Under the pieces are notes generated by a model, which was not told the DNA's origin, did no database searches, and saw nothing but the letters and a program-made list of their open reading frames with translations. A program made the translations under genes and the position numbers. DNA of 60,547 nucleotides from Plantago elongata (Eukaryota; Streptophyta; Magnoliopsida; Lamiales; Plantaginaceae): contig JAYMSP010000286.1 in the NCBI GenBank assembly GCA_036897095.1, forward strand, positions 1 through 60,547. The letters are read 5' to 3'. Positions 48,338 through 60,136 of this stretch are shown here, piece after piece. Every line of letters begins with the position of its first letter. The first letter of the stretch is position 1.

Positions 48338-49940
48338 CTTCCGTTACAATTACCACTCTGAAAAAACAAAAACAAAAAAGAAAGGCGTTTGTTACTTTGT
48401 TTAAATGCAGGTAAGGTGTTTGTAAAAGTGCTCTATGAAAGAAAGCGAATTTGAAGTGAGTTACATGAATCTCGGATTCCAGTAGAGGTTTATTATAGAT
48501 TTGGCCGCATTACATGTGTATAGTTTTCCGGCAATGGAATGAGTCTTTTGCCGGAGAAAGAGAAAATGCAGATAGTACAATAATAGTTTAATACAGCAAG
48601 TTGTAGAGAAATGGTAATGGGAAAAGAGAAGAAAGAAAAGAAAACAGAGCAGTGTCTGATGAGAGTGTTATGTTATGTTTATGTTATGTATTGTAATGTT
48701 GTGTTGTATTGTGTCTTTTGGTTGTCTAAAGATTAGAGGAATCCAGTTGTCTTTCTTCCTCTATTTTGCTTTTCCTTTTTCCTTTTTTCTTTTAATTTTT
48801 TTATATTTTTCTGCAGCAGATAAATCATCATTAAATAGTACTACTACAAAGAGCTGACAGACACCTTAGATTACAGTACAATTTTATTTCTGTACAGATA
48901 AATCATAAAGCAGGATAATAAATGCAACAACCTAATCAAAATTATTTCTTAGGAACGGTTTGAATTTATTTCCTGTCTATGTGGATATTTCTTTTAAATA
49001 TATAAGCGTGTACTGATTGAATCGTTATAATGGTAACATTCTAATTTAGAAAATAAAAGAAATACTAAAATGGTGCAATTTGAATAACTTTAAACTTTTG
49101 GAAACGAGTGAATGCATTTTGCATTTTTTCGTATTCCGGATTTTTAGGATTATAATGTGTTTATATCGTCTTAAAGTTTGCTAGATTTTAAAGCGTTGGA
49201 ATGTTATCTAATAAATTGAACTTTTATTTTCACAAATCAATCCACAAGAATCAGTATTAAAAGTGAAGTACATAGTTTACGATTAATGAGAATATATAAC
49301 TAATGGAAAGTTTCCCGATGTACCATACAAATGAAGTGGGGGCAAAAGTGAATCACTACCCAATCTTCCGTTTCTTAAGTAGATTAATTAGTACTCGGAT
49401 CATTGCATTATTTATATCATTAAAATAACTATTTATAAATGCAGTAAAATTCACTTGCATGAAGAAGAGAAGAGTATAAGAAACAATATGAACACTGATC
49501 AAGCAATTGCAATTTGAGTTACAAACGGTTTACGGGACATGGATAATTTTTTTTTTAATCGATAAGGATGACTGAAACTTCAATCGATTAATTTAAAGAA
49601 AAGCGTCTTATCAATTAAGTTGCGCACTTACATTTAAAATGCAAAGTTTCAAATGTAGGCACTTCTAAGTGCAATGGATATGAGAAAGATAAGTGCGCTC
49701 AGCTCTCATATTTTATTACTGCAAATAACATGTATTTTTTACAAATCCACACTAATTCACGATATTTATTTCAATTTTATTTGGCCAACAATATCATCAA
49801 CAACTTCATATATTTTTTGTCAAGTAGTACATATTTATGTACTTACCATGTATGAATAATTGAGTTGACCCACATACTTCTTTTCTTCATCTCACTAGTT
49901 CATTTGTTTACTTCTTCATCTCTTTAAATACTTTGTCCAA
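48338..49940. other. Kinase-gene promoter and intergenic DNA
   Basis: The first 350 bp is likely leader and promoter of the kinase gene (minus strand). The remainder is AT-rich with no gene recognised. Confidence 0.5.
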
Positions 49941-50839
49941 TTTAAAATGTTCATAACTTAAAATAAATAAAAAATTATCAATGGTCATATTTTTTCGAGA
50001 TATATAAATAGAGACCACTCTTGACTATGTTTGAATTATTTTTTTCGAGATCTATAAAAATCACTAACGACTTTATTTGGACCTTAATAAATTATAAGAC
50101 GAGTTTTAAAAGTGCAATTTTATTGTATTGGATTAATAATTAAACTAGCAACATAATATAATAATCAGATATGGTAGCATGGCTGGGCATCAGACACAAA
50201 TACATGGTGATGGGTACTGTTACCAGGCATTGCTTACGGATATCGTACATTAAACACTGGTACACGGTTGACGGGCATTGAGTACGGATAACGGACAATA
50301 GGTACGGTTACTGGGCATTGCTTACGGATACCGAACATCAAACACGGGTGACGGGCATCGGATACGGATACCAGACATCGAACACGAGTATCGAGCATCG
50401 GATTTGAATATCAAACTTGACACCAGACACATATACCGGGTAATGATTACGGTTACCGGGAATTGCTTACGCATATCAGAATCAAACACGGGTACCGTGC
50501 ATCGGACATGGAGAACGGGCATCGAATACGGATACCGAACATTGAACACGAGTATCTAGCATCGAATTTGATCGGGTTTTTAATATAAATGATTATTTTT
50601 ACATATTCAAGATATTTGTAAGAGTGTTTACTAGTTAAAATTTGTAATATTTTTTTTAAGAATTGTTTTACAATTTATTAAGATTCGAATAAAGTTGTTA
50701 GTGAGTTTTATACATATTAAAATAATAATTCAAATATAGTTGAGAGTGATCTCTATTTATAGATCTCGAAAATATGAAATTACTAGTGATTTTTATTTAT
50801 TTTTTATATTTTTATTTTTCAAGTTATAAACATTTTAAA
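49941..50839. mobile_element. Large inverted-repeat element with minisatellite core
   Basis: Left arm about 49941-50110 and right arm about 50655-50839 are inverted copies: TTTAAAATGTTCATAACTT against AAGTTATAAACATTTTAAA, TTTTCGAGATATATAAATAGAGA against its inverse near 50750, and TTAATAAATTATAAGACGA against its inverse near 50680. Between them lies a degenerate tandem array (50183-50575). Long inverted arms around tandem repeats resemble fold-back or Mutator-like elements. No target duplication was identified, so the family is uncertain. Confidence 0.55.
50183..50575. repeat. Degenerate 20/40-bp minisatellite
   Basis: Roughly twenty copies of a 20-bp unit of the form GGGCATCGNNTACGGATACC, alternating with GAACATCGAACACGGGTANC, so the higher-order period is about 40 bp. 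Copies such as 50342-50375 and 50518-50550 match closely. It is far more GC-rich than its surroundings, and the minus-strand frame across it is only a translation of the repeat. Confidence 0.75.
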
Positions 50840-53800
50840 GTAAACAAAACTAAAATTTAAAAACAAGAAAAATGAGGATGGGAACATGACATGTGATAAT
50901 AAGAAGTAGAATGATTGGAATTGTTTATTTTACTTAATGGGCAAATCTATACATTCAACATTGAAATTTTAGGGATTTTGATGAAATAAATTTTAATTTT
51001 GAAAAAAATGGTGTTATAATGTACCAATTAGATTGGTATAAATTATAATTATATTTTTTGAAGTAAAATGATAATATGACAGCTTTTAAGCCTGCATATG
51101 ACTTGGTAATTGTTGTTGTCTTCTGCATTTAAGTATTTGGACGTAGTATCATTGATAAATTAAATAAACCTGTGTCTTTTATGGGAACCACTTTTTGAGA
51201 TTCTATGTCCATATCTATGTTATCTCAAATATGAAATGCTAGCTAGGTGAACATATCATTTCATTTTTATGGGGAAAAAATGCGTATCCTTTCATTTAGA
51301 AATGAGCACTCAGCTCCACAGCTTAAATAATGTGATCATCCTTAAGAGGTAATTCTTTATGCTAATTTGTCCAAGACAAATCGAGCTTGTGTTGTCAGAT
51401 TAAGGAGTCGTATATTAAATGTTGACGACACGTGTACGGTGTGCTGGAGTAAGGTGACGTGTTTAGATCATTCAGAACTTATGTATTACTGGAGGTCGAA
51501 CTTCCTCATGGTCGTTCTCGATTCTCTCTTTACATCTCTTTCATCATAAGAAGATTGATTGCTTCCTTAAATAATGGGAGATCGGTCTTAAAATATGGAA
51601 TGTTGAAAATGTCCAAAGCCACCACTGACTTGGCCCTCGGACACGGACTTTGAAAGTAGAGTTGTATTGCAATTCATCGTAACCTGACTTGTACAAACTT
51701 TAAATTGTGCGTCGGCCCCTTAAAATATAAAAAAAAAAATTAGGATTACACACCTTGTAAACTACATATTGTTATTCAACTTACATATCAATGTTGTAAA
51801 TTATCGATGTCCATTTGTTATATTTCAAAACACCTTATTGCATACGATGTCTTTCGAATTAAGTGTTCGATCATTTATCAAATTGCGATAAACTTTCACT
51901 GTATTGGACATCTTATTATCAATATGTGTCGTATCTGCTCAACATCATATGCCAATTGTATTTCCCTCTCATATAAACCAGTGTTCATGGGATATATTAT
52001 CCAACTTAGACTATATTGTGAATAGACGGTGGATTGTATCCTATAATGAAACTAGTCACGAGGTTGGAGATTCTTTTTTGGTGGTGAAAATAAGATGACT
52101 GTTGTGTATATTGAGCAGTTTATGGCAGTTGAGCTTTTCCTGGTTCCGAGATATGGATTTCGTGTTAATGTTGTTGGTTGTTTTTTGTTTGAATAACTAG
52201 ATTTGCAGTTTAGAACATGTTATTTGGTTTGGACGATTTATGTTTATTTCCTCTGTAATTGACTAATTGTTTATTGAGATCATTATTTATACTCTTGATT
52301 TTTACTAATAAAAAATTTAGCCGTTTTTTTTTACTTTTTTATCTAATTCAGATGTATTCAAACCTTTGTAATAAAATCCATAGAAGTATGTTAAATATTT
52401 TTATTCGATGATTTTGAATTAATTTATTTATTCATTGCATTGCATGTACAAAACAGCCAGTAAGAAGTGTTCATATGACATTGACATATATAAAAAAATT
52501 GCAATTATGCAGCTGAGAAAATATAATTATATAGAGGGAGCGTTTTGGAATTGGAGTATAGTATTACTTAGAAAAGGGTCCACAATTGCATGTGGATGGA
52601 ATATTTAAATGGGAGCAAACGGAAATTAGCATTTCACGGAATTATTAGCAAGGAATTGGCTGTACAAAATAACTAAAGCACAAAATAATGGCTTGTACAC
52701 ACTCGACCCAACTCACAGTTGCATCTAATCCACTCACTATTCTGATAAGTATTTCCTTAAAAGACAGAGACACAACAGTGTGATTTTAAAGGAGCCTTCT
52801 TTATCCTTATAACTCAATAGGCTCTTGTATTTTTGTACTTGATCATGAAATAAAATAGATTCGGGTGCGATACCATGAAATTTTCCGACTTTATTGGATT
52901 CAAATAAGCTGCCCAGACTAGTATTTATAGCTAGCTTGCCATAAATTACGAATGACTCGAAGTAAGTATTGAGAAATTATGATGTTCAACTTTTCATAAT
53001 ACACATTACACAGCTATAAGAATTTGACTTGTGCATTCATACAAACTACAATGCCTTCTGGACTTGAAGTCTCACAACACGAGTATATATATGCATAGTC
53101 AATACGTTATGTCTGAACAAGAGTCTGTATATTTGACTATAAAATGGCACTTCATATCATAAAATATACTACTCTTCCACTACACTAGCTAGTGGTCGTT
53201 GATTCTTTAATTTCTTATTTGTATAATTGTCCCGTGAATTCGATCATGACTTGTGAACTTGTTGCATGATATGATTGTTGGATATTTATCATCTTAAAAA
53301 TATTTATTGTTTTGTGAATTAATTAATTTTTACAACCTTGACTAGATATATTATTATTGGAGATTTTGTTCTTCAAATGTCCGGTCATTTCTCACTACTT
53401 TTTCGACTGTTTTTAGTGTATGGGTTGCTGGTTGATTTAGTCTTTGTCACTAATGACCATTTCATCATCAACTAATGACTATTTCAAATAAAACCTTAAA
53501 CTTGCATGCCTAAGTATTTTTCTAGCTTGGACTTTGGAGGCAAGAAGTTAAATATAGACAACCAAAAGAAGATTACTTCACCTCTTCTTTACTTCTTTTC
53601 TTATACTTGGGCTAACTAAATAGTAAGAATGGGTTAATTTGCAGTTACTTGCATTATAAGTTTTCTATTCTTGTTTGCCTTCAATTTCCAACAATGATTG
53701 CCTCATAGGCTGCTAAAGGTCGTGGACCGGGCCTTTGAGAAAGCTAAAATGGTGGGCTTTGGTTTGTGTGATCCACTCAAGCCCAACCAATAACTCCTAA

Positions 53801-55080
53801 ATGGACTCAATCACTCAATCCTCCTTTCTGATTCTGACTACAATGATCAATTCGACTACCTACTCCTCCAAAACTCCAACCCAGTCATTAGTAATTAAAC
53901 TTGTAAAATTATCTTAAAATGGTAAAAGTTAATATCTCCTTAAACGCAAAAAAAAATAATACATATATTATCAAGTGTATGACATACTCCCCTCATTTAT
54001 CTTCATGAGTTGTAAAATTTTATATCGTTTATAAAATTTACAACTTTCACAAGACTTGCTCATTAAACTCAATACTATATATGTGTAATACTCACACGAC
54101 AAATTCATGGTTCACTCGTTGCTGACACTCTTTTCCAACAAACTTGATGTACTGGATATCCTCGCGCATAATACACAATTTATATTCTAAGACTATATCG
54201 GAATTGAACCTTGTCGTTTGCTTAAGACCCGGTAGACTTTTTTGTAAAGCATTTTTTATGAATAAAAGGAAGAAGAGATAAGAGAGGCACCTTACCTTAC
54301 CTACCTAGATGGTGACTGATACAGAACATCAGCACTCCTAAATAAACTAGATAGCATGGCAGAATCCCGAATGTGTTTTGTGTAGACACCAATACATTCA
54401 TTAACTTAGGTTTGTAGCAACTCCCACAATACTAGGATAAAAGAAGTAGGTCGATTAGCCACATTTGGTATCATCTTTAGTTTCGATTGACATTATTATA
54501 ACAAGTTTACTTAAGATATACGACAATATAGAGCTTCATCAATTGATACATCCTAATTACAATATACTCACAAGATTGCATACATGAAAAACTAATGCCA
54601 ATGCATGATGCATATATCAATAATCATGTCAATGTCTATCCTTCTGATTTGCACTAGACAAGTCGGAATGCATCTTTTACTATGAACTCAAATCACTTTA
54701 TGCTCTCTCAAAGAAAAGGGAATTATATCCGCCCCAAGATGTTTTTGCCATATACCAGTAGCTAGGTCCTTAAATTAAACCACCACATCAGCGCCCTCGG
54801 CGTATTCATGAATGATGGTGCAAAGTCATCTCATTTAAAAATTCAAACTTATAAAATTATGTGAAATTTAATCACTAATATTAATTCTCGTCAATATAAG
54901 AATTGGAAGTATCTCGTATTATATTCTTTTATTAAAAGTAAAATTATAATATTTTGTACTCTTTGGGGCTACTTGCAGAAAATTTGAAGTGAACAAGAAG
55001 AGTGATGATGGTGAGGTCACTGGTCCATTACTACTGGTTGCAACAACCTTGTCAAGGCACCAACAGATTCCAATCCACCT
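50840..55080. other. Gene-poor intergenic stretch
   Basis: AT-rich, with a LINE tail ending near 52335. No protein-coding gene or RNA gene recognised. The right end is the promoter of the ferric reductase gene. Confidence 0.5.
52000..52335 (+). mobile_element. LINE 3' tail, truncated, second copy
   Basis: Ends ACTAATAAAAAATTTAGCCG followed by a T/A homopolymer region. It aligns over about 130 bp with the minus-strand tail at 18646-18958. The 5' limit is uncertain; the upstream frames at 51367 and 51807 may be decayed parts of the same element but show no clear domain. Confidence 0.5.
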
Positions 55081-55089
55081 TATATATAG
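55081..55089 (+). promoter_or_regulatory. TATA box of ferric reductase gene
   Basis: TATATATAG lies about 110 bp before the ATG at 55194, implying a leader of about 80 nt. Confidence 0.6.
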
Positions 55090-55193
55090 ACACACTAAAC
55101 TTGTTCATATTTCACTCTCATCAACACATTTTCACTCTTCCAACAAAATAGGCTTCACTCAAAAGACCAGAACCAGAGAATAAGTGCAGTTCA

Positions 55194-56351
55194 ATGGCTT
55201 CCTCTGCAGTGATAACTGCTATCAGAGGAGCAATTCTAGCTTTGGCCCTGATAGTTTTTCTTGGCAATATTATGATGTGGATTATCATGCCAACTGATAC
55301 TTACTACAATGACTGGTTACTTCATATTCTGGCTGATACAAATTCTACTTATTTTGGCATACAAGGTCATTATCTTTCATTTTTCCCTATGTTCATTAAT
55401 GTTTCTTCTACATATTGTCTGATTGTTGTAGCATATCTGCAATACAGGTCCTATAATGTTGGATTTCACTTTCCCAATCTTGTTCATAGCTGTATTGGGC
55501 TGCTTTTATGTGCACTTGGGAAAGATTAACACGGGTGTAAGCGAAAGGTATGTTAAGGCATTGCATAATAGTTAATTAAGATTCGAATTCGTAGAGGCCG
55601 AGCCAAGAACTTGAGAACATTCTCAACTAGAGTTTAAAATGAGAAATTACACAGATAGACCAGTTTTTATCATAACTACAGACCAAAAGTGTGTTTGTTT
55701 ATGGTCTTTGTGACAGTTTAGTTACACTTTTACTCTGCTGTTAACAAACACTGCATTGTTTCTATAATTTTATTTTCTTTTCATGTTGGTTCAATTCCTA
55801 TTTATGTTTGATGAATGAGCAGGTGTAGCAAAAGTGACAAAAGATTGAAGGTGTTAAAGAGGCCTATGATAGTTAAAGGGCTTGGAATAGTGAATCTAAT
55901 AGAATTGGCTCTATTCACCATGTTCATTGCTCTTTGTGCTTGGTACTTTGCTGACTATGTGCACCACTGGTCTGAGCAATACTCAATGCTTTCAGCCACA
56001 AGAGGTGAAAAACTGTAAGTACTGTCCTAAAAACTGTAAATTATATTCGTTTGTATTTACCGTGAGGTAAACGACGCGTCGCGTTTAAGTGATTGTTCAG
56101 TAATTTTCGGTTTCAGGTGGCAAACGAAGTTGGATAGAGTGGCAATAGTGACAAGTGTAACAGGGAACCTGTGCCTAACATTTCTGTTCTATCCAGTGAC
56201 AAGAGGATCATCAATTTTACCATTGCTAGGTCTAACATCAGAGTCCAGCATAAAGTACCATATTTGGCTTGGAAACATGGCAATGGGACTCTTCACACTA
56301 CATGGCTTGCTTTACATTGTCTACTGGACCATCACTGATAGATTATCTGAG
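55194..56351 (+). CDS. FRO: Ferric reductase oxidase (FRO), N-terminal exons only
   Basis: Four exons, 55194-55365, 55448-55547, 55823-56014 and 56117-56351 (699 nt, 233 codons, ending in phase at GAG|GTAATT). FRO proteins are plasma-membrane flavocytochromes that reduce Fe(III) chelates outside the cell before iron uptake. Here there are membrane segments at about 10-32, 62-80, 110-135 and 160-180, and the start of the ferric-reductase transmembrane domain, with two haem-ligand-type histidines in YHIWLGN (His203) and FTLHG (His217). The family usually runs to about 700 residues, with further haem histidines and FAD and NADPH domains. None of these is recognisable between 56352 and the window end. 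Either a very long intron leads past 60547 or the gene is truncated. The exon frames present are open and splice sites are good. Confidence 0.88.
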
Positions 56352-58049
56352 GTAATTATACTAATTAACAGATCAGTTATTTATTTATTTATCTCCTCCC
56401 TTTGGTTTTAAGATATTGTTACTTAATGAAATCTAATCATGTACTTGATGCAAATAGTAAGTTACCTAGTGATGAGATCTTGCAACTAACTTTAAGGACA
56501 TGTTTAGGTAAGGTCCTAGTGTTATGGACACATGCCCACACTCAATTACCTCAGGCCGTGTTACTTTTTAAATATGAAATTGACTAGAAAATGTATGGAA
56601 AAAAAAAATTCCTCTTAGAAACGACAAAGTTCACTTGAACTCTCGATTTATTGATTAGAGTTGAAACGGCCTACCAAAAGAATTGTGCTTCATTGAAATA
56701 AAAAAATTATGAATGTATATTAAATTAACCATCATAATGTCTTCACATGCTAGCTAATTCCTCGTAAACTCCACATGCTAATTGACTACATTAACTTGTT
56801 CTTCAACTCAAGTAAGTATCTTCCTATTTCTAGAGCACATACTGCATGTCACAGGATTATGTCAATTAAGAAATGGTTGCTTGCTTAATTTATGTAGTAT
56901 GTTAACATGATTGCAATTAGTAATTTGGGTGTTGTAGAGTACATATTAAGTAACATTGAGATGGTATCTTTTAATATAATCCTTGTTTGTAAATACTAGC
57001 TTAACAATTGGTAAATGCTAAGATTTATTCAAATTGTCAAAGTAAAATATACGAACAAATTAGTTTATTTATACCTCTACCATAGATCGAATTATGCATA
57101 TACTCCTTACCACTTCCACATATTAATGTTCCCTTTATAAATAATAGGGTATATTGACAAGTGATGTTGGCGGTGGTTGAGAGTAAATTAAGAAGCCGTC
57201 ACGTATAAAAGTAATTATTGATAAATAAAAGCTCAAAGAAGCAAAGAAAATGATGATTAATTAGTTGTGTGAAGTGAAAAAAGCAATCTTTGGGTGAGTT
57301 AGCTAGCCATTCATGAATTACTACTTATTAAGTTAGGTTAAGTGGCCATTGCTCATAATTACTCTCTGCTTTTAATCGTTTACACATAGATATGTTGCAC
57401 AGTAGCACTATATACTTATGTGCGTACTAGGTTCTAGTTCTCTCACTTCTTGAACCGTGAATGATTAATTCGACAAAGAGACCATCTATGTCCGTTACAA
57501 CTTAATTTGATCTTAAAATTTATTTGGTAATTCGGTACAATTCACTACTCTAACAGTGAGTCTCAAAATCTATTTTATTTTAATATTTCTTTCAAACTTA
57601 ATTATTCATTTCATTTTCTTTTCTCATTTCCTTCAAACATTATTCTCCAATTAATTTTAAATGTTATTAATTAATTATAACAAAATTACAGTAGTATTTT
57701 TTATATTTATTCATTGAAAATAGAAATTACATGATCTAGGTGCATTACTCCATCAAATGTATTTTTTAATCTATTTTCTTTTTTAAAAGTGTATTTTTTT
57801 CAAGACATGTATTTCTTTTTCTACTAGTGCAATTTTCAATTCAAATAATATGACTTTAATATTATAAAAGTAATATATACTTTATTTTATATTGTTATTT
57901 ATATAATTATTATATTTGTAATGAAATAACAAAAATAAAATTAAAAAACAATAAAAAAGAAAATAATAAAAAACAAAAAAAATAGTAAAAGTATGGTTAT
58001 GGTGCTGGAAGTCTCAAAATTTTAGGACTCATTCCAGCGTTGGGATGTT

Positions 58050-58072
58050 ATCTCTAACTCTGCTAGAGTTAG
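58050..58072. repeat. Perfect short hairpin inside a larger imperfect one
   Basis: CTCTAACTCT-GCT-AGAGTTAGAG is a perfect 10-bp stem. Flanking GGTGCTGGAA and TTCCACCAGCA extend it imperfectly, so about 58001-58090 may be a tiny MITE. Confidence 0.6.
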
Positions 58073-58793
58073 AGAGTTCCACCAGCATTGTAATTCGTAA
58101 GTAATCCGTAAGTGGAATGGTCTAATATTCATTAGTCACTATAAAGTCTATATAGTGTAGTCAGTGTCAAAACAACTGTAGCGTGAATTGATCTTGTCTT
58201 GTGTCTAAGTCTAACAAACCATACGCAACATGCACTTGACTAACTTCTAAGGTGAAATCAAATACATCAACTAATTCATCGTCAAGAGTGTTGATTACCT
58301 TGGCGGTCCAATTAATATTATAACAGAGTTATTTTAACAAACTTTTAACAGATGACAGACAGTAATAGGACGATAGTGTAAAATATATTAGTTTAGTACG
58401 AAAATTGAAAATGAGGAACCATGAGGCAATAGTAGTGTCATAGTGACGTCAATATATATTAATGAAGGTATGGGACATTTGGAATATGGGAATGGTGATA
58501 ATGATAGGAGCACTCGTTGATGGATCATGAAATGGTTCATACAGAGTAGAGGAAAATGCTTCATGCTATCTTACAGAAAATCGACACGTGTTCTTTTTGT
58601 CTGTTTTTATTTTTGGTTATGGTCCTGCAGATTCTGGAAGCTATGATTAGTTGATGACAAACGACGATTGATGGACATGATTAAAGTTTTTGTAGATCAA
58701 ACTTTATTGACAAATGCCATTCCAACTACTCTTAAGATTATTCCGACATGCAAATATGCAATACTTTCGGTAACGGTATATTGTGTCATTTCA

Positions 58794-58978
58794 CTCACTT
58801 CGTCCCGAGTTGAAAGTTCAACGAGAACGGACATAAATTTTAAGAAGAAATTGATAAATTAGAAAAGGAAATAATAAAGTATAAAGTATGAGATAGATTT
58901 TATATTTAAGAAAATGGGACTTCCAATTCGGAACAGTCTAAAATAAAAAGCGGAACTTCCAACTCGAAATGGAGTGAG
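58794..58978. mobile_element. Stowaway-like MITE
   Basis: The left end CTCACTTCGTCCCGAGTTGAAAG and the inverse of the right end, CTCACTCCATTTCGAGTTGGAAG, match, and TA follows on the right. Size 185 bp fits Stowaway (Tc1/mariner) elements. The left TA is not preserved. Confidence 0.6.
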
Positions 58979-59061
58979 TAGTTACTATCACAATCACAAA
59001 TACTTAATTATAAACTTCTTATACATAACTTATAAAATACAACACGTGTGTTTACGTTATA

Positions 59062-59380
59062 CTACCTCCGTTTCAATAAGAGCTTTCTAGCTCATTATTT
59101 TCTTTTATATTAAGAAAGTGATAATAAAATAATAATTTGTGAGAGGTATTATATTGGTAAACTTGTAAGTGGGCGATAAAGTAAGAGAAAGATTGAATAA
59201 AGTGGGAAAGTAAAATAATAAAGAATTAGTTAATGGGTAAAATCTTTTTATTTTTGGAGTTGGAAAATTTCTAATACAACTTTGAAAAGAAAAAGTTTAG
59301 AAGTTATTAGAGGATACTACAATACTTACATATTAGTTAGAATTACACCGTTTATATGTAAGAATCCGGATTGAAGTGAG
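59062..59380. mobile_element. Stowaway-like MITE, second
   Basis: The left end CTACCTCCGTTTCAATAAGAG is preceded by TA, and the right end GGATTGAAGTGAG is followed by TA. The CTxCCTCCGT start is the classic Stowaway terminus. Size 319 bp, non-coding. Confidence 0.55.
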
Positions 59381-60042
59381 TACGATATTAACTCTATTAC
59401 TCGATAATCGATATTAATTATGTTAATGTTATGTTAAGATTCTCAATGTTATGGGCTCATGGCTTTACCAGTCCACTACCAATTTCCCAAAGCAGTGGTA
59501 GTAGGTATTATGGCTCAATCTATTTCCTTATCCAAATTTCCACAATAATTCTTGGTTTACAAGGTTAGAAGAGTTACATAATTTCCTCCGATGAACGTCC
59601 TATATACCCACAATTAATACTAACTAACCGGTGAGGAGGTCACAAGATTGTTTACTTTAAATTATATAAGTGAAGAAATTATTACTTCAATTTGTAATGA
59701 ATTTCGAGTTATAATATGAAGTTTAATTAGATTCGATATATATTCTGAAATAAAAATATACAATAGTTCAGTCTGAATCTTCAAAAGGGCATGAAAAACA
59801 TAAAGGTTGTTCCAAACAACTCGTTGGTTGGTATGATGTCACCCGATCATATACACGAAAGAATTATTATTTTACAAATATAATTTTACATGTTAGCTTT
59901 ACCAACCTCTCCCCGTACTTGATATGTGCCACTCCACAAAAGACAAATATTATCATTCTACAAATATAATTTCACATGTTGTAGTTGTTTTTTACACCCC
60001 ACCCCCGCGGACACATACCCCCAAAAGCACATTGCAAAGACC

Positions 60043-60136
60043 TATAAAGTAGAGAGAAAGGGTTTTTCCCACATTCATCGCTCCACCCACTCATCCACCC
60101 GTTGTAGATAAAAAAAAAAGTAGAGAAAAGATCAGG
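60043..60136 (+). promoter_or_regulatory. Possible promoter and leader exon of a gene to the right
   Basis: TATAAAG at 60043-60049 is followed by a purine-rich and pyrimidine-rich leader and then a good donor, GATCAG|GTAAAGC at 60136. The intron would continue out of the window. No coding sequence is seen, so this is weak. Confidence 0.25.

Noticed and set aside
50322-50549. 75-codon minus-strand frame
   Set aside because: It is a translation of the minisatellite repeat, not a gene.
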